7,733 nt of DNA from Treponema sp. (GTDB taxonomy: Bacteria > Spirochaetota > Spirochaetia > Treponematales > Breznakiellaceae). Below the pieces are notes generated by a model. The model was given only the letters and a program-made list of their open reading frames with translations, did not search any database and was not told the DNA's origin. The stretch is taken from assembly GCA_031272575.1 (NCBI GenBank), contig JAISTO010000059.1:1-7733 (forward strand), given 5' to 3'. This document shows, one piece after another, positions 1 through 6,070 of this stretch; positions within the stretch are counted from its first letter, which is position 1, and every line of letters begins with the position of its first letter. Position numbers and translations under genes: made by a program.

Positions 1-55
1 CCGGGGGGCTTTGGTTTTGACGGACTGTTGTTATCCCTCGGGGGTGTTAGCCATT

Positions 56-112
56 GGGGGGGGTGGGGGGGGAAGGGGGGGGGGGGGAGTAGGGAGTGGG
101 GTAGGAAGGGAT
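56..112. repeat. G-rich low-complexity tract
   Basis: The plus strand carries runs of 8, 8 and 13 guanines at 56-87, separated only by T and AA. They are followed by G-rich heptamers such as GGGAGTA (85-91) and GGGAGTG (92-98). With many G-runs close together, the tract could form a G-quadruplex on this strand; that is inference. Homopolymers of this length are also prone to length errors in sequencing and to slippage in the cell. Positions 1-55 hold nothing I can identify. Confidence 0.85.
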
Positions 113-130
113 GTAGGACGTATAGATAGA

Positions 131-263
131 CTAAGTCCTAAGTTCTAAGTCCTCGTTTCTCGTTTCTCTTTCCTCTTTCCTAACCCCTAATCCCTAACCC
201 CTAACCCCTAATCCCTAATCCCTAATCCCTAATCCCTAACTCCTCCCCCCTCCCCCTTCCCCC
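131..263. repeat. 19-unit heptanucleotide tandem array
   Basis: Read in steps of seven from 131, all 133 bases divide into 19 units in one phase with no slip. Successive sub-families are CTAAGTY (3 units), CTCGTTT (2), CTCTTTC (2), CTAAYCC and its variants (9), CTCCCCC (2) and TTCCCCC (1). Eighteen of the 19 units begin with CT. The central block resembles a telomere repeat, but the flanking blocks show a general 7-bp minisatellite that has diversified while keeping phase. It ends two bases before the -35 box of the DUF1186 gene promoter. The G-rich DNA at 85-112 may be a decayed opposite-orientation arm. Heptanucleotide tandem repeats (STRR) are known from cyanobacteria, but nothing else here suggests that group. 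Confidence 0.93.
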
Positions 264-265
264 TC

Positions 266-294
266 TTGACACTATTTTTGATTTTTGCTATTTT
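266..294 (+). promoter_or_regulatory. Promoter of the DUF1186 gene
   Basis: A perfect -35 box TTGACA (266-271) is followed after 17 bases by the -10 box TATTTT (289-294). The -10 is preceded by TGC, giving an extended -10 element. The predicted transcription start, seven bases after the -10, is position 301, the A of the ATG. No ribosome-binding site is visible before the gene. Confidence 0.75.
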
Positions 295-300
295 CATGCT

Positions 301-1071
301 ATGACTGTTCCTGAAATTATTGCTGCCCTGGCACCGAAACATCCGCGCCTTTTGGAGGCGTTTGCGGAAGCGGAGCGGCAGAAAGACGAGGTAACGCCCG
401 CGCTCCTGGGTATTCTGAAAGAGGCTGCCGCGGATATTGAGGCGACTTCGGAGAGCGAGAGCTGTGCCTTTGTTGCGGCAGCCTACCTGCTCGCACAGTT
501 CCGGGAACAAAAAGCGTTTCCGCATCTCATAGACCTCATGCGAATCCCAAACGACGAAGATATGCTTGACGCAATTTGGGGGACCATTATGACCGAAGAC
601 TATCTCGCGTTACTCCGCGACACTTATGACGGCAATTATCTCCTCCTCCGTGACATCATCGAACACCAGGAATACAGCCTGTGGCCGCGGGTGCAGGCGC
701 TTGAGGTATATAGTTTGCTGCTTGCTGACGGGCATCTCACACGACGGGAGCTCGTCCGTTACCTGCGCCATCTTCTGCGCAATGTGTACACTCAAGACTT
801 GATACGTCAAGTTGTGTACGAAGAAGACGATGACACGTATAGCGACCTCTGTTACTTCATATCAGACATCGCCTGGGCGGTTACGGAGAACAACCTTATC
901 GAAATGATCGACGACATTAAGCCGTTTTTCGAGACCAACGTCATTGGCGCGTTTGATTACGGTACCTACGACGAGTTTCTGAAGTATGTCAACGGCGGCT
1001 GCCCTCTCCCCCGTGAGGACCGTCATATCAGCAGCGCTGCCGAAAGCCTTTCGTTTTGGGTGAAGAAATAA
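301..1071 (+). CDS. DUF1186-family protein of unknown function
   Basis: This 256-residue protein matches my memory of the DUF1186 family (PF06685) in length and pattern. It has an N-terminal helix, then 'EVTPALLGILKEA' (residues 30-42), 'AAAYLLAQFRE' (59-69), a central 'LLADGHLTRRELVRYLRHLL' (140-159), and an acidic C-terminal part with 'FFETNVIGAFDYGTYDEFL' (209-227). The layout suggests an all-helical, HEAT-like repeat protein. I see no signal peptide, membrane segment or catalytic motif, so it is probably cytoplasmic; no biochemical function is known to me. The start is ATG 301, placed exactly where the promoter predicts transcription to begin, so the mRNA is probably leaderless. The gene stands alone and is convergent with the CHAT remnant downstream. 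Its composition is visibly less G+C-rich than the last gene of the window. Confidence 0.85.
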   Translation: MTVPEIIAALAPKHPRLLEAFAEAERQKDEVTPALLGILKEAAADIEATSESESCAFVAAAYLLAQFREQKAFPHLIDLMRIPNDEDMLDAIWGTIMTEDYLALLRDTYDGNYLLLRDIIEHQEYSLWPRVQALEVYSLLLADGHLTRRELVRYLRHLLRNVYTQDLIRQVVYEEDDDTYSDLCYFISDIAWAVTENNLIEMIDDIKPFFETNVIGAFDYGTYDEFLKYVNGGCPLPREDRHISSAAESLSFWVKK

Positions 1072-1077
1072 CGAGAG

Positions 1078-1137
1078 GCGCTTTAGCCGTGGCTTCCCGC
1101 GAAGCCTAAAAGCCGAAAACGCATACGGATTAAAGTG
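1078..1137. terminator. Possible hairpin structure after the DUF1186 gene
   Basis: A perfect 6-bp stem GGCTTC/GAAGCC with loop CCGC lies at 1091-1106, 20 bases after the stop codon. It sits inside an outer pairing of GCGCTTTA (1078-1085) with TAAAGTGT (1131-1138) that needs two G-U pairs. No T-run follows on either strand, so this is not a textbook intrinsic terminator. It lies between two convergent coding regions, where a bidirectional transcription end would be expected. Confidence 0.35.
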
Positions 1138-1167
1138 TTGCCCTAAAGTTTTGCGTTTTAAACGCCC

Positions 1168-1530
1168 TCACTCGTACATGGTGAACGCCGCCCAGTACAT
1201 CGGGCGGGCGTAGTCCTCGCCTGCCTCGCCGTGACGGAAGGCGTTTTTCACTTCGTAGTACGCTTGGCGGAAGGTTTTTCCATCGGCCAGGACTTTTTGA
1301 TAGAGGGCCGTCATAAAAAGGCTCGTGCCGGTGTCGTCCACTTCCCAGAGGCTTACGCCCAGGTTCCCCGCGCCGGCCACGAGGAACGCCCGCGCCAGGC
1401 CCACCATGCCCTTGCCGCGCTTGTGGTTTCCCCCAGGCCCGTCTCGCAGGCCGACAGCAGCACCATGCGGGAGTTGAAATGGTCTTGTCCCCGGCGGCGT
1501 ACTTCCTTGTTGACAGTGATGTTAGGAGGG
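1168..1530 (-). pseudogene. Truncated, frameshifted CHAT-domain protease remnant
   Basis: On the minus strand, reading from about 1530 down to the TGA at 1170-1168, the sequence encodes the C-terminal part of a CHAT domain, the caspase-like peptidase fold often fused to TPRs. 'SRMVLLSACETGLG' carries the catalytic cysteine (codon 1448-1446). A second frame holds 'KGMVGLARAFLVAGAG', 'LGVSLWEVDDTGTSLFMTALY' (first 20 residues typical of the family) and ends 'YWAAFTMYE'. The two frames join at a C5 run (1430-1434; G5 on the coding strand). Adding one G there gives a continuous 'CETGLGGNHKRGKGMVGLARAFL'-like reading, so a one-base deletion is the simplest explanation. The upstream part is missing, including the catalytic histidine and any TPRs. 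Homology fades where a short heptamer tract begins (1521-1555). The frame stays open beyond it, including a peptide 'RQRVIRALCERGLLASD', but I cannot assign that part. A sequencing error could explain the frameshift but not the truncation. Confidence 0.82.
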
Positions 1531-1555
1531 GGGATGGGAGTGGGGAGTAGGGTGC
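1521..1555. repeat. Short heptamer tract at the broken CHAT end
   Basis: Five consecutive 7-base steps read GTTAGGA, GGGGGGA, TGGGAGT, GGGGAGT and AGGGTGC. Their complements (TCCTAAC, TCCCCCC, ACTCCCA, ACTCCCC) resemble the units at 178-256. TGGGAGT and GGGGAGT also echo the G-rich heptamers at 85-98. This appears to be a second, inverted copy of the same heptad family. From 1556 to 1667 I see nothing else identifiable. Confidence 0.6.
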
Positions 1556-1667
1556 TGCTATTTGCGGAGGGCGCGGCATCACTTGCGAGTAAGCCCCTTT
1601 CACACAAGGCACGTATGACGCGCTGCCGTACGATCAGATGCCAGCGCGGCTGCGCTGCCGCGCCCAC

Positions 1668-1696
1668 TTGATTTTTTCCCGGTTTTTTACTATAAT
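1668..1696 (+). promoter_or_regulatory. Promoter of the SUMF1 lipoprotein gene
   Basis: A -35 box TTGATT (1668-1673), a spacer of exactly 17 bases and a perfect -10 TATAAT (1691-1696). Transcription is predicted to start near 1703, and the ATG is at 1705, so the untranslated leader would be about two bases or none. The upstream bases are T- and C-rich with no Shine-Dalgarno sequence. Confidence 0.85.
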
Positions 1697-1704
1697 GATA
1701 TACT

Positions 1705-4419
1705 ATGAGTATAAAGCGTATACTCAGGTGGAGCCTTCTTGCGGGGCTCGTATGCGTGGGGCTGGCCGGTTGTCCTACGTGGGGAACGGACACGGTGCTT
1801 TCCCCGGTAAGCAGCCTGGACCTGACGACCCTTGTAAGCGCGCCGGTGACGGGCGCAAAGCGGGTCACCTCTATCCCGGATCAGGACCAGTACACGGGGA
1901 CTATCACATGGAGTATCGTGTCCGATGGAGTGCCGACGAACTTTTCCGGCGAGACATTCGCTATGGATACGGTCTACCGGGCGGAGCTAACCCTGAAGGC
2001 CAAATCGGGCTACACTTTCAGCGGGGTGGCGGAGGCCAGTTTTATCCACAATGACGCCGCTTCGGTGTACAATGAGGCCGACTCCGGCATCGTATTTCTG
2101 CATTTCAGACGCACTTTGCCAGCCCTGGGCGGCACGGTAAAAATTATCGGCGTTGCACAAGTTGGGCTAGAGCTCCGGACGATAACAAAGGACCTGACAG
2201 GAGCGGCGGGAACTATCATATATCAGTGGAAGGCGGGGAATAGCATCCTGGGGGAAAATCCTACCTACATCCCTATTTTGGCTGACGTAGGCAAGACCAT
2301 CACTGTCACCATTACCTATTCGGGGAGCAGCGGCAGCCTTACCAGCCCGGCGACACTCGAGGTTTTGGCCGCATCCTCGATGCCAGGCGGGGAAGGGGGC
2401 ACAATCACCGACGTGGTATCCCCCGTGTTCAGTTCGATGGCGGGCGACAACACGCTGACCATCACTCTGACGGGCGGGAAATTCGCGGTCTCCCCCGCGA
2501 TTGAGCAGTTCACCCTTACCACGCAGGGAACCGGCGGTTTCGTCAGCCTCTCAGGCGGCATGGTCACCAGGGAAACCGACTACCAGGTAACTATCACCGT
2601 TCTTTCAGTGGTAACCACCCCTGGGAGCGGCCAGCGAATCACCGTGACGGCAGCAGCCCTGGCGGCCCAGGCCGAGAGCGTGAGCGTAACCGCGTATACA
2701 ATCATCGCCATAGAATCCAACCTGTTCAGTTCGGCGGTGGGCAGCAACAGGTTGATAATCACTCTGACGGGCGGGATTTTTGTCCCCTCCCCTGCGATTG
2801 GGCACTTCAGCATTAGTACGCAGGGAACCGGCGGCTTCGCCAGCCTCTCAGGCGGCGTGGTCATCAGGGTAAGCGACACGCAGGTAATCATCGACGGCCT
2901 GGCAGCGGTAACCACCCCTGGGAGCGGCCAGCGGATCACCGTGGCGGCGGCGGCCCAGGCTATCCAGGCAGCGATTAAAAGCGTGGCCGCGTCTACCGTC
3001 ATCTATCCCGTGGAATCCGGCGAGTTTAGTTCGGCGGTGGGCGACAACGAGTTGACTGTCACCCTAACGGTCGGGAAATTCGCGGCAATGCCTTCGATTG
3101 GGCAGTTCGTTATTACCACGCAGGGAACCGGCGGCTTCGCCAACCTCTCAGGCGGCGTGGTCACCAGGGTAAGCGACACGCAGGTAACCATCAGCGGCAT
3201 GGCAGCAATAAGCAGCGCGGGGAGCGGCCAGAAGATCACCGTGGCGGCGGCGGCCATGGCGGCCCAGGCAGCGGGTGTAAACGTGACCGCGTCCACGGTG
3301 CCGCTCACTCCGGTGGAGTCCGGCGCGTTCAATTCGGTGGCGGGCAACAACAAGGTCGCCATCACCCTGACGGGCGGGATTTTTGCGGCCTCTCCCACGA
3401 TCGAGCAGTTCACTATTTCCACACGGGGAACCGGGGGCTTTTCCAGCCTTTCAGGCGGTGTGGTCACCAGGATAAGCAGCACCGTGGTGACGATTACCGG
3501 CCTTTCCGCGGTAACCACCCCGGGGAGCGGCCAGAAGATCTCCGTGGCGGCGGCGGCCATGGCGATCCAGGCTACGGGCGGGAGTGTGGCGGCGTCGACA
3601 TTTGTGCCGGTCGAGGGGATGGTGTGGATAGAGAAGGGGAGCTTCCAAATGGGTCAGATTAACGCCCAGAATGATAATGGCGTTGACACCGTGGGGCATA
3701 CAGTAACGATAAGCAAGGGCTTCTACATGGGCAAGTACGAGGTAACCCAGGCGGAATTCCAGGCGGTGATGAGTACGCCAGCGGAGCCGGTAACACCGGA
3801 AACACTTGTCGGAATTACCGACCATGATGGTAAGGGGGACTACTATCCTATATACTATGTGAACTGGTACGACGCCATAACGTACTGCAACAAGTTGAGC
3901 GTGAGTAAAGGGCTAATGCCGGTGTACATCGTGAGCGGAATTAATAACTGGGCTGACCTTTCCTACAGTTCTATTCCCTCGTCGTCCAGCGACGCCTGGA
4001 ACGTTACCGTAAACGAGAACGCCCCAGGCTACCGCCTGCCCACCGAGGCGGAATGGGAATATGCCTGCCGGGCGGGGACAACGACGCTGTATAATTTTGG
4101 TGACAGCATAAGCCCAAGCGACGCCAATTATGATACCGGCACCTCCTATAAGTCCACGGAGGTAGGCAGTTACGCGCCGAACGCCTGGGGCCTGTTCGAT
4201 ATGCACGGGAATGTAATAGAGTGGTGCTATGACTGGTACGGGGTCTATTCCGACACTGCCCAGACCGACCCGTCCGGCCCCCTTTCGGGGACTCAACGCA
4301 TCTTGCGGGGCGGCAGTTATTATAGTTCCGCCTATGGCGGGTACTACTCGGCCGCCCGGAGCAGCGGCTGGCCCAACGAGAGGAATTATGCGTTTGGTTT
4401 CCGGGTTGTGCGTCCCTGA
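1705..4419 (+). CDS. Repetitive surface lipoprotein with C-terminal SUMF1 domain
   Basis: This is a 904-residue predicted lipoprotein. Residues 1-23 form a lipoprotein signal with positive residues, a hydrophobic core and lipobox LAGC, giving lipidated Cys23. Residues 41-136 are a treponeme-type 'TITWS...KSGYTFSGV' domain. Residues 143-222 are an Ig-like domain ('IIYQWKAGN', 'DVGKTITVTITYSG'). Residues 237-633 are four tandem repeats of about 100 residues. Residues 637-904 are a SUMF1 (FGE-sulfatase) domain: 'GMVWIEKGSFQMG', 'KYEVTQAEFQAVM', 'YRLPTEAEWEYACRAG', 'GLFDMHGNVIEWCYDWYG', 'RILRGGS' and final 'GFRVVRP'. True formylglycine-generating enzymes need two cysteines after RGGS. Here that stretch (872-885) has Tyr, Ser, Gly and Ala and no cysteine, so catalysis is unlikely and a binding role on a C-type-lectin-like fold is more plausible. 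The likely location is the cell surface, with the repeats acting as a stalk. ATG 1705 is fixed by the promoter and the signal peptide. Confidence 0.92.
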   Translation: MSIKRILRWSLLAGLVCVGLAGCPTWGTDTVLSPVSSLDLTTLVSAPVTGAKRVTSIPDQDQYTGTITWSIVSDGVPTNFSGETFAMDTVYRAELTLKAKSGYTFSGVAEASFIHNDAASVYNEADSGIVFLHFRRTLPALGGTVKIIGVAQVGLELRTITKDLTGAAGTIIYQWKAGNSILGENPTYIPILADVGKTITVTITYSGSSGSLTSPATLEVLAASSMPGGEGGTITDVVSPVFSSMAGDNTLTITLTGGKFAVSPAIEQFTLTTQGTGGFVSLSGGMVTRETDYQVTITVLSVVTTPGSGQRITVTAAALAAQAESVSVTAYTIIAIESNLFSSAVGSNRLIITLTGGIFVPSPAIGHFSISTQGTGGFASLSGGVVIRVSDTQVIIDGLAAVTTPGSGQRITVAAAAQAIQAAIKSVAASTVIYPVESGEFSSAVGDNELTVTLTVGKFAAMPSIGQFVITTQGTGGFANLSGGVVTRVSDTQVTISGMAAISSAGSGQKITVAAAAMAAQAAGVNVTASTVPLTPVESGAFNSVAGNNKVAITLTGGIFAASPTIEQFTISTRGTGGFSSLSGGVVTRISSTVVTITGLSAVTTPGSGQKISVAAAAMAIQATGGSVAASTFVPVEGMVWIEKGSFQMGQINAQNDNGVDTVGHTVTISKGFYMGKYEVTQAEFQAVMSTPAEPVTPETLVGITDHDGKGDYYPIYYVNWYDAITYCNKLSVSKGLMPVYIVSGINNWADLSYSSIPSSSSDAWNVTVNENAPGYRLPTEAEWEYACRAGTTTLYNFGDSISPSDANYDTGTSYKSTEVGSYAPNAWGLFDMHGNVIEWCYDWYGVYSDTAQTDPSGPLSGTQRILRGGSYYSSAYGGYYSAARSSGWPNERNYAFGFRVVRP
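2413..3603 (+). repeat. Four tandem ~300-bp intragenic repeats
   Basis: Within the lipoprotein gene, four units start at about 2413, 2710, 3010 and 3313, each 297-303 bases, always a multiple of three. Each encodes 'xESxxFxSxxGxNxxxITLTxGxF', then 'QGTGGFxSLSGGVVTR', then 'TPGSGQxITVAAAAxA'. Units 2 and 3 are almost identical in DNA from about 2818 to 2890 and 3118 to 3190, including synonymous positions, which points to recent duplication or gene conversion. Copy number could vary between strains. Confidence 0.93.
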
Positions 4420-4450
4420 GTGCTGTCGCGGGGTCAGGTGTTTTCAATAG

Positions 4451-4511
4451 ATTCCGCGGTCGAGCCGCGGAATGACGAGTGTTCCGTCACTCCGCGGTTT
4501 AGCCGAGGAGT
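4451..4511. repeat. Two dispersed palindromes upstream of the symporter
   Basis: Copy A: ATTCCGCGG (4451-4459), loop TCGAG, CCGCGGAAT (4465-4473), followed by GACG. Copy B: ACTCCGCGG (4489-4497), loop TTTAG, CCGAGGAGT (4503-4511), with one mismatch. Both have 9-bp arms and a 5-nt loop. They belong to the same family as the copies at 5799-5935. They lie 32 bases after the lipoprotein stop codon and could act as a transcript-end or mRNA-stabilising hairpin (REP-like), but no T-run follows. Confidence 0.85.
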
Positions 4512-4525
4512 CTACTCGCGACCCC

Positions 4526-4555
4526 TTGCATATTTTCACCCCTTAATGTTACACT
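4526..4555 (+). promoter_or_regulatory. Promoter of the symporter gene
   Basis: A -35-like TTGCAT (4526-4531), an 18-base spacer and -10 TACACT (4550-4555) preceded by TGT as an extended -10. The predicted start is 4562, the A of the ATG. This is the weakest of the four promoters by match, but it has the same geometry and also follows a C-run. No ribosome-binding site is seen. Confidence 0.6.
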
Positions 4556-4561
4556 CCCCCT

Positions 4562-5794
4562 ATGAAAGTGTGGCTAAAACTGCTCATAGGGTCACTCTTG
4601 GGCATAGTGCTCGGCATGGTATTGCCGGCAGAAAACGATAAAGTTCTCGCGGCGCTTGGCTGGATCGAAAATATGGCGATCCGTATAGGCAGTTACACCG
4701 CGCTGCCTATCCTGCTTTTTTCCCTTACCATAGGAATCTACGAACTGCGTCAGGACGGCGCGTTCTGGCCCCTCGTGTTCCGCAGCATGGTCGTGCTCGT
4801 CGCCGCGGCGGCATTGGTCATTGCGGTGGGGGTTCTCGCTACCGTGCTATTCCCGCCGGCGCGTATCCCTATCCTAATCGAGGAGCAGGGTGAATTTACC
4901 GGCCTGAATACCGGGGCGACGGTGCTGCAGATTTTCCCCCTGAATATGCTCTCCGTTATAGCGGGGGACGGCATCTTCCTGTTTCCGGCCGCGGTTTTCG
5001 CGTTCCTTATGGGGATAGGCCTCTCGTACGATAAAAGTTACACGAAGCCAGTCATTACGCTGATCGACTCGCTTTCCCGCATCTTTTACCACATCGCGTC
5101 GTTTTTGTCGGAGATTCTTGCCCTGGTGTTGATAGCGCTGGCCGCGTACTGGGCCGTCCGTTTTCGAACCGCGCTCAATGCGGGGGTCTTCAAGGGCTTG
5201 TTGATTTTGCTGGCGGTGCTCGTGGGGAGCCTCGCGTTCATCATTCTGCCGCTCTTCATCTATATTATCAAGCCGAAAACAAACCCCTGGGTAGTGCTGT
5301 ACGGCTGCCTTGGACAGGCAATCTCGGCCCTTTTTTCCGGCAACCTGAACTTCACCCTGCCCGTTACCTTTCGGCACCTCAAAGAAAACCTCGGCGTCCG
5401 CAGGCGTTCGAGCGCGGTAACGATGAGCCTCTTTACGGTGCTGGGACGGGCCGGCAGCGCAATGACCGCGGCCGTCGCCTTCATCGTGATCATTCAATCG
5501 TACTCGAGTCTGGGACTCGACGCCCGGGACCTCTTCGTCATCGGAGGCAGGGCCTTCCTTATTTCCTTCCTCCTTGCGGCCCGCCCCGGGGACGGCGCTT
5601 ACATTGCGCTTGCCGCGCTCTGCGCCGCGTTCGGCAAAGGCTACGAGGCCGGCTACCTGATCATTAAGCCCATCGCCTTTTACCTCATCGCGGTCGGGGC
5701 TTTTCTCGACGTGATGATCGCCTCGTTCGCCTCGTTCGCGCTCGCCCGTGCAAGCGGCCTGCAGGAAGACAAGAGCCTGCGGTATTTCATTTGA
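4562..5794 (+). CDS. Divergent dicarboxylate/amino acid:cation symporter (SDF family)
   Basis: This 410-residue, very hydrophobic inner-membrane protein fits the sodium:dicarboxylate symporter family (DAACS, PF00375) in length and layout. TM1 is 'LLIGSLLGIVLGMVLP' (7-22), followed by 'IRIGSYTALPILLFSLTIGI' (40-59), the C-terminal HP1-like 'GQAISALFSGNLNFTLPVTF' (251-270), 'AVTMSLFTVLGRAGSAM' (285-301), HP2-like 'AARPGDGAYIALAAL' (339-353), and a last helix 'FLDVMIASFASFALARASG' (381-399). The residues that bind substrate and sodium in GltP/GltPh are changed. The serine-rich SSS(S/A)AATLP is SGNLNFTLP, the NMDGT motif is GRAGSA, and the TM8 signature ending NVxGD is absent. The fold is therefore well supported, but substrate and coupling ion are not. 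ATG 4562 follows its own promoter directly. Palindromic repeats flank the gene on both sides and no partner gene is adjacent. Confidence 0.85.
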   Translation: MKVWLKLLIGSLLGIVLGMVLPAENDKVLAALGWIENMAIRIGSYTALPILLFSLTIGIYELRQDGAFWPLVFRSMVVLVAAAALVIAVGVLATVLFPPARIPILIEEQGEFTGLNTGATVLQIFPLNMLSVIAGDGIFLFPAAVFAFLMGIGLSYDKSYTKPVITLIDSLSRIFYHIASFLSEILALVLIALAAYWAVRFRTALNAGVFKGLLILLAVLVGSLAFIILPLFIYIIKPKTNPWVVLYGCLGQAISALFSGNLNFTLPVTFRHLKENLGVRRRSSAVTMSLFTVLGRAGSAMTAAVAFIVIIQSYSSLGLDARDLFVIGGRAFLISFLLAARPGDGAYIALAALCAAFGKGYEAGYLIIKPIAFYLIAVGAFLDVMIASFASFALARASGLQEDKSLRYFI

Positions 5795-5798
5795 TTAC

Positions 5799-5935
5799 CG
5801 TCATTCCGCGGCTCGACCGTCAGTCATTAAATCGACCGTCCGTCATTCCGCGGCGTGACCGCGGAATCTGTCTACAGTGAGACTCCGCGCTCGAGGCGCG
5901 GAGTGACGATGGAGGGGGCAAGTCGCGGAGTGACG
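5799..5935. repeat. Cluster of palindromic repeats downstream of the symporter
   Basis: Four more members of the family seen at 4451-4511. CGTCATTCCGCGG (5799-5811) is a copy with its right arm cut short. A full copy has ATTCCGCGG (5845-5853), loop CGTGA and CCGCGGAAT (5859-5867). A full copy of the second subtype has ACTCCGCGC (5882-5890), loop TCGAG and GCGCGGAGT (5896-5904). A right-half copy is CGCGGAGTGACG (5924-5935). A 16-base direct repeat TCGACCGTCNGTCATT (5813-5828 and 5832-5847) suggests local duplication within the cluster. The cluster begins five bases after the symporter stop codon. Confidence 0.88.
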
Positions 5936-5943
5936 GGAGCCAT

Positions 5944-6034
5944 GCGCTCCGCTTTCCCGCATCCTCCCCTCCACCCCCGCATCACGCTCCAGTCCCAATT
6001 CCCAAGTCCCAACGCATCTCGCAACGCTCCCCTG
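5944..6034. repeat. Degenerate heptamer-phased C-rich tract
   Basis: Thirteen successive 7-base steps can be read. The clear part is TCCCAAT, TCCCAAG and TCCCAAC (5993-6013). GCATCAC and GCATCTC recur 35 bases apart, and TCCCCTC and TCCCCTG recur 63 bases apart, both multiples of seven. The rest is too decayed to stand on its own. Together with the array at 131-263, this suggests a heptad repeat habit in intergenic DNA. Positions 6035-6070 are C-rich with no other signal. Confidence 0.6.
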
Positions 6035-6070
6035 TCTGCGCCGCCCCGACGCACCGCGCCGTGCGCCCCC

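Noticed and set aside
1..90. Possible C-terminal tail of an upstream gene in frame 1, ending at the TAG at 88-92
   Set aside because: About 30 residues, mostly glycine from the G-runs, with no recognisable motif; too short and low-complexity to support.
185..240. Telomere-like CCCTAAY repeats suggesting a chromosome end or eukaryotic DNA
   Set aside because: The units are part of a longer, mixed heptamer array next to a bacterial promoter and bacterial genes; nothing suggests a terminus.
1231..1671. Open frame on the plus strand across the CHAT remnant
   Set aside because: The minus strand has clear CHAT homology here; the plus-strand translation has no recognisable domain and no promoter or start signal.
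2580..3560. Long open frames on the minus strand inside the lipoprotein gene
   Set aside because: They repeat with the same period as the plus-strand modules and have no recognisable motif; they are shadows of the repetitive, stop-poor sequence.
1705..4419. Active formylglycine-generating enzyme (sulfatase activator)
   Set aside because: No cysteine is present in the segment after RGGS where both catalytic cysteines lie, and no sulfatase gene is nearby.
4451..5935. CRISPR array
   Set aside because: The palindromes vary in sequence, lie on both sides of a gene, and lack regular spacers or cas genes.
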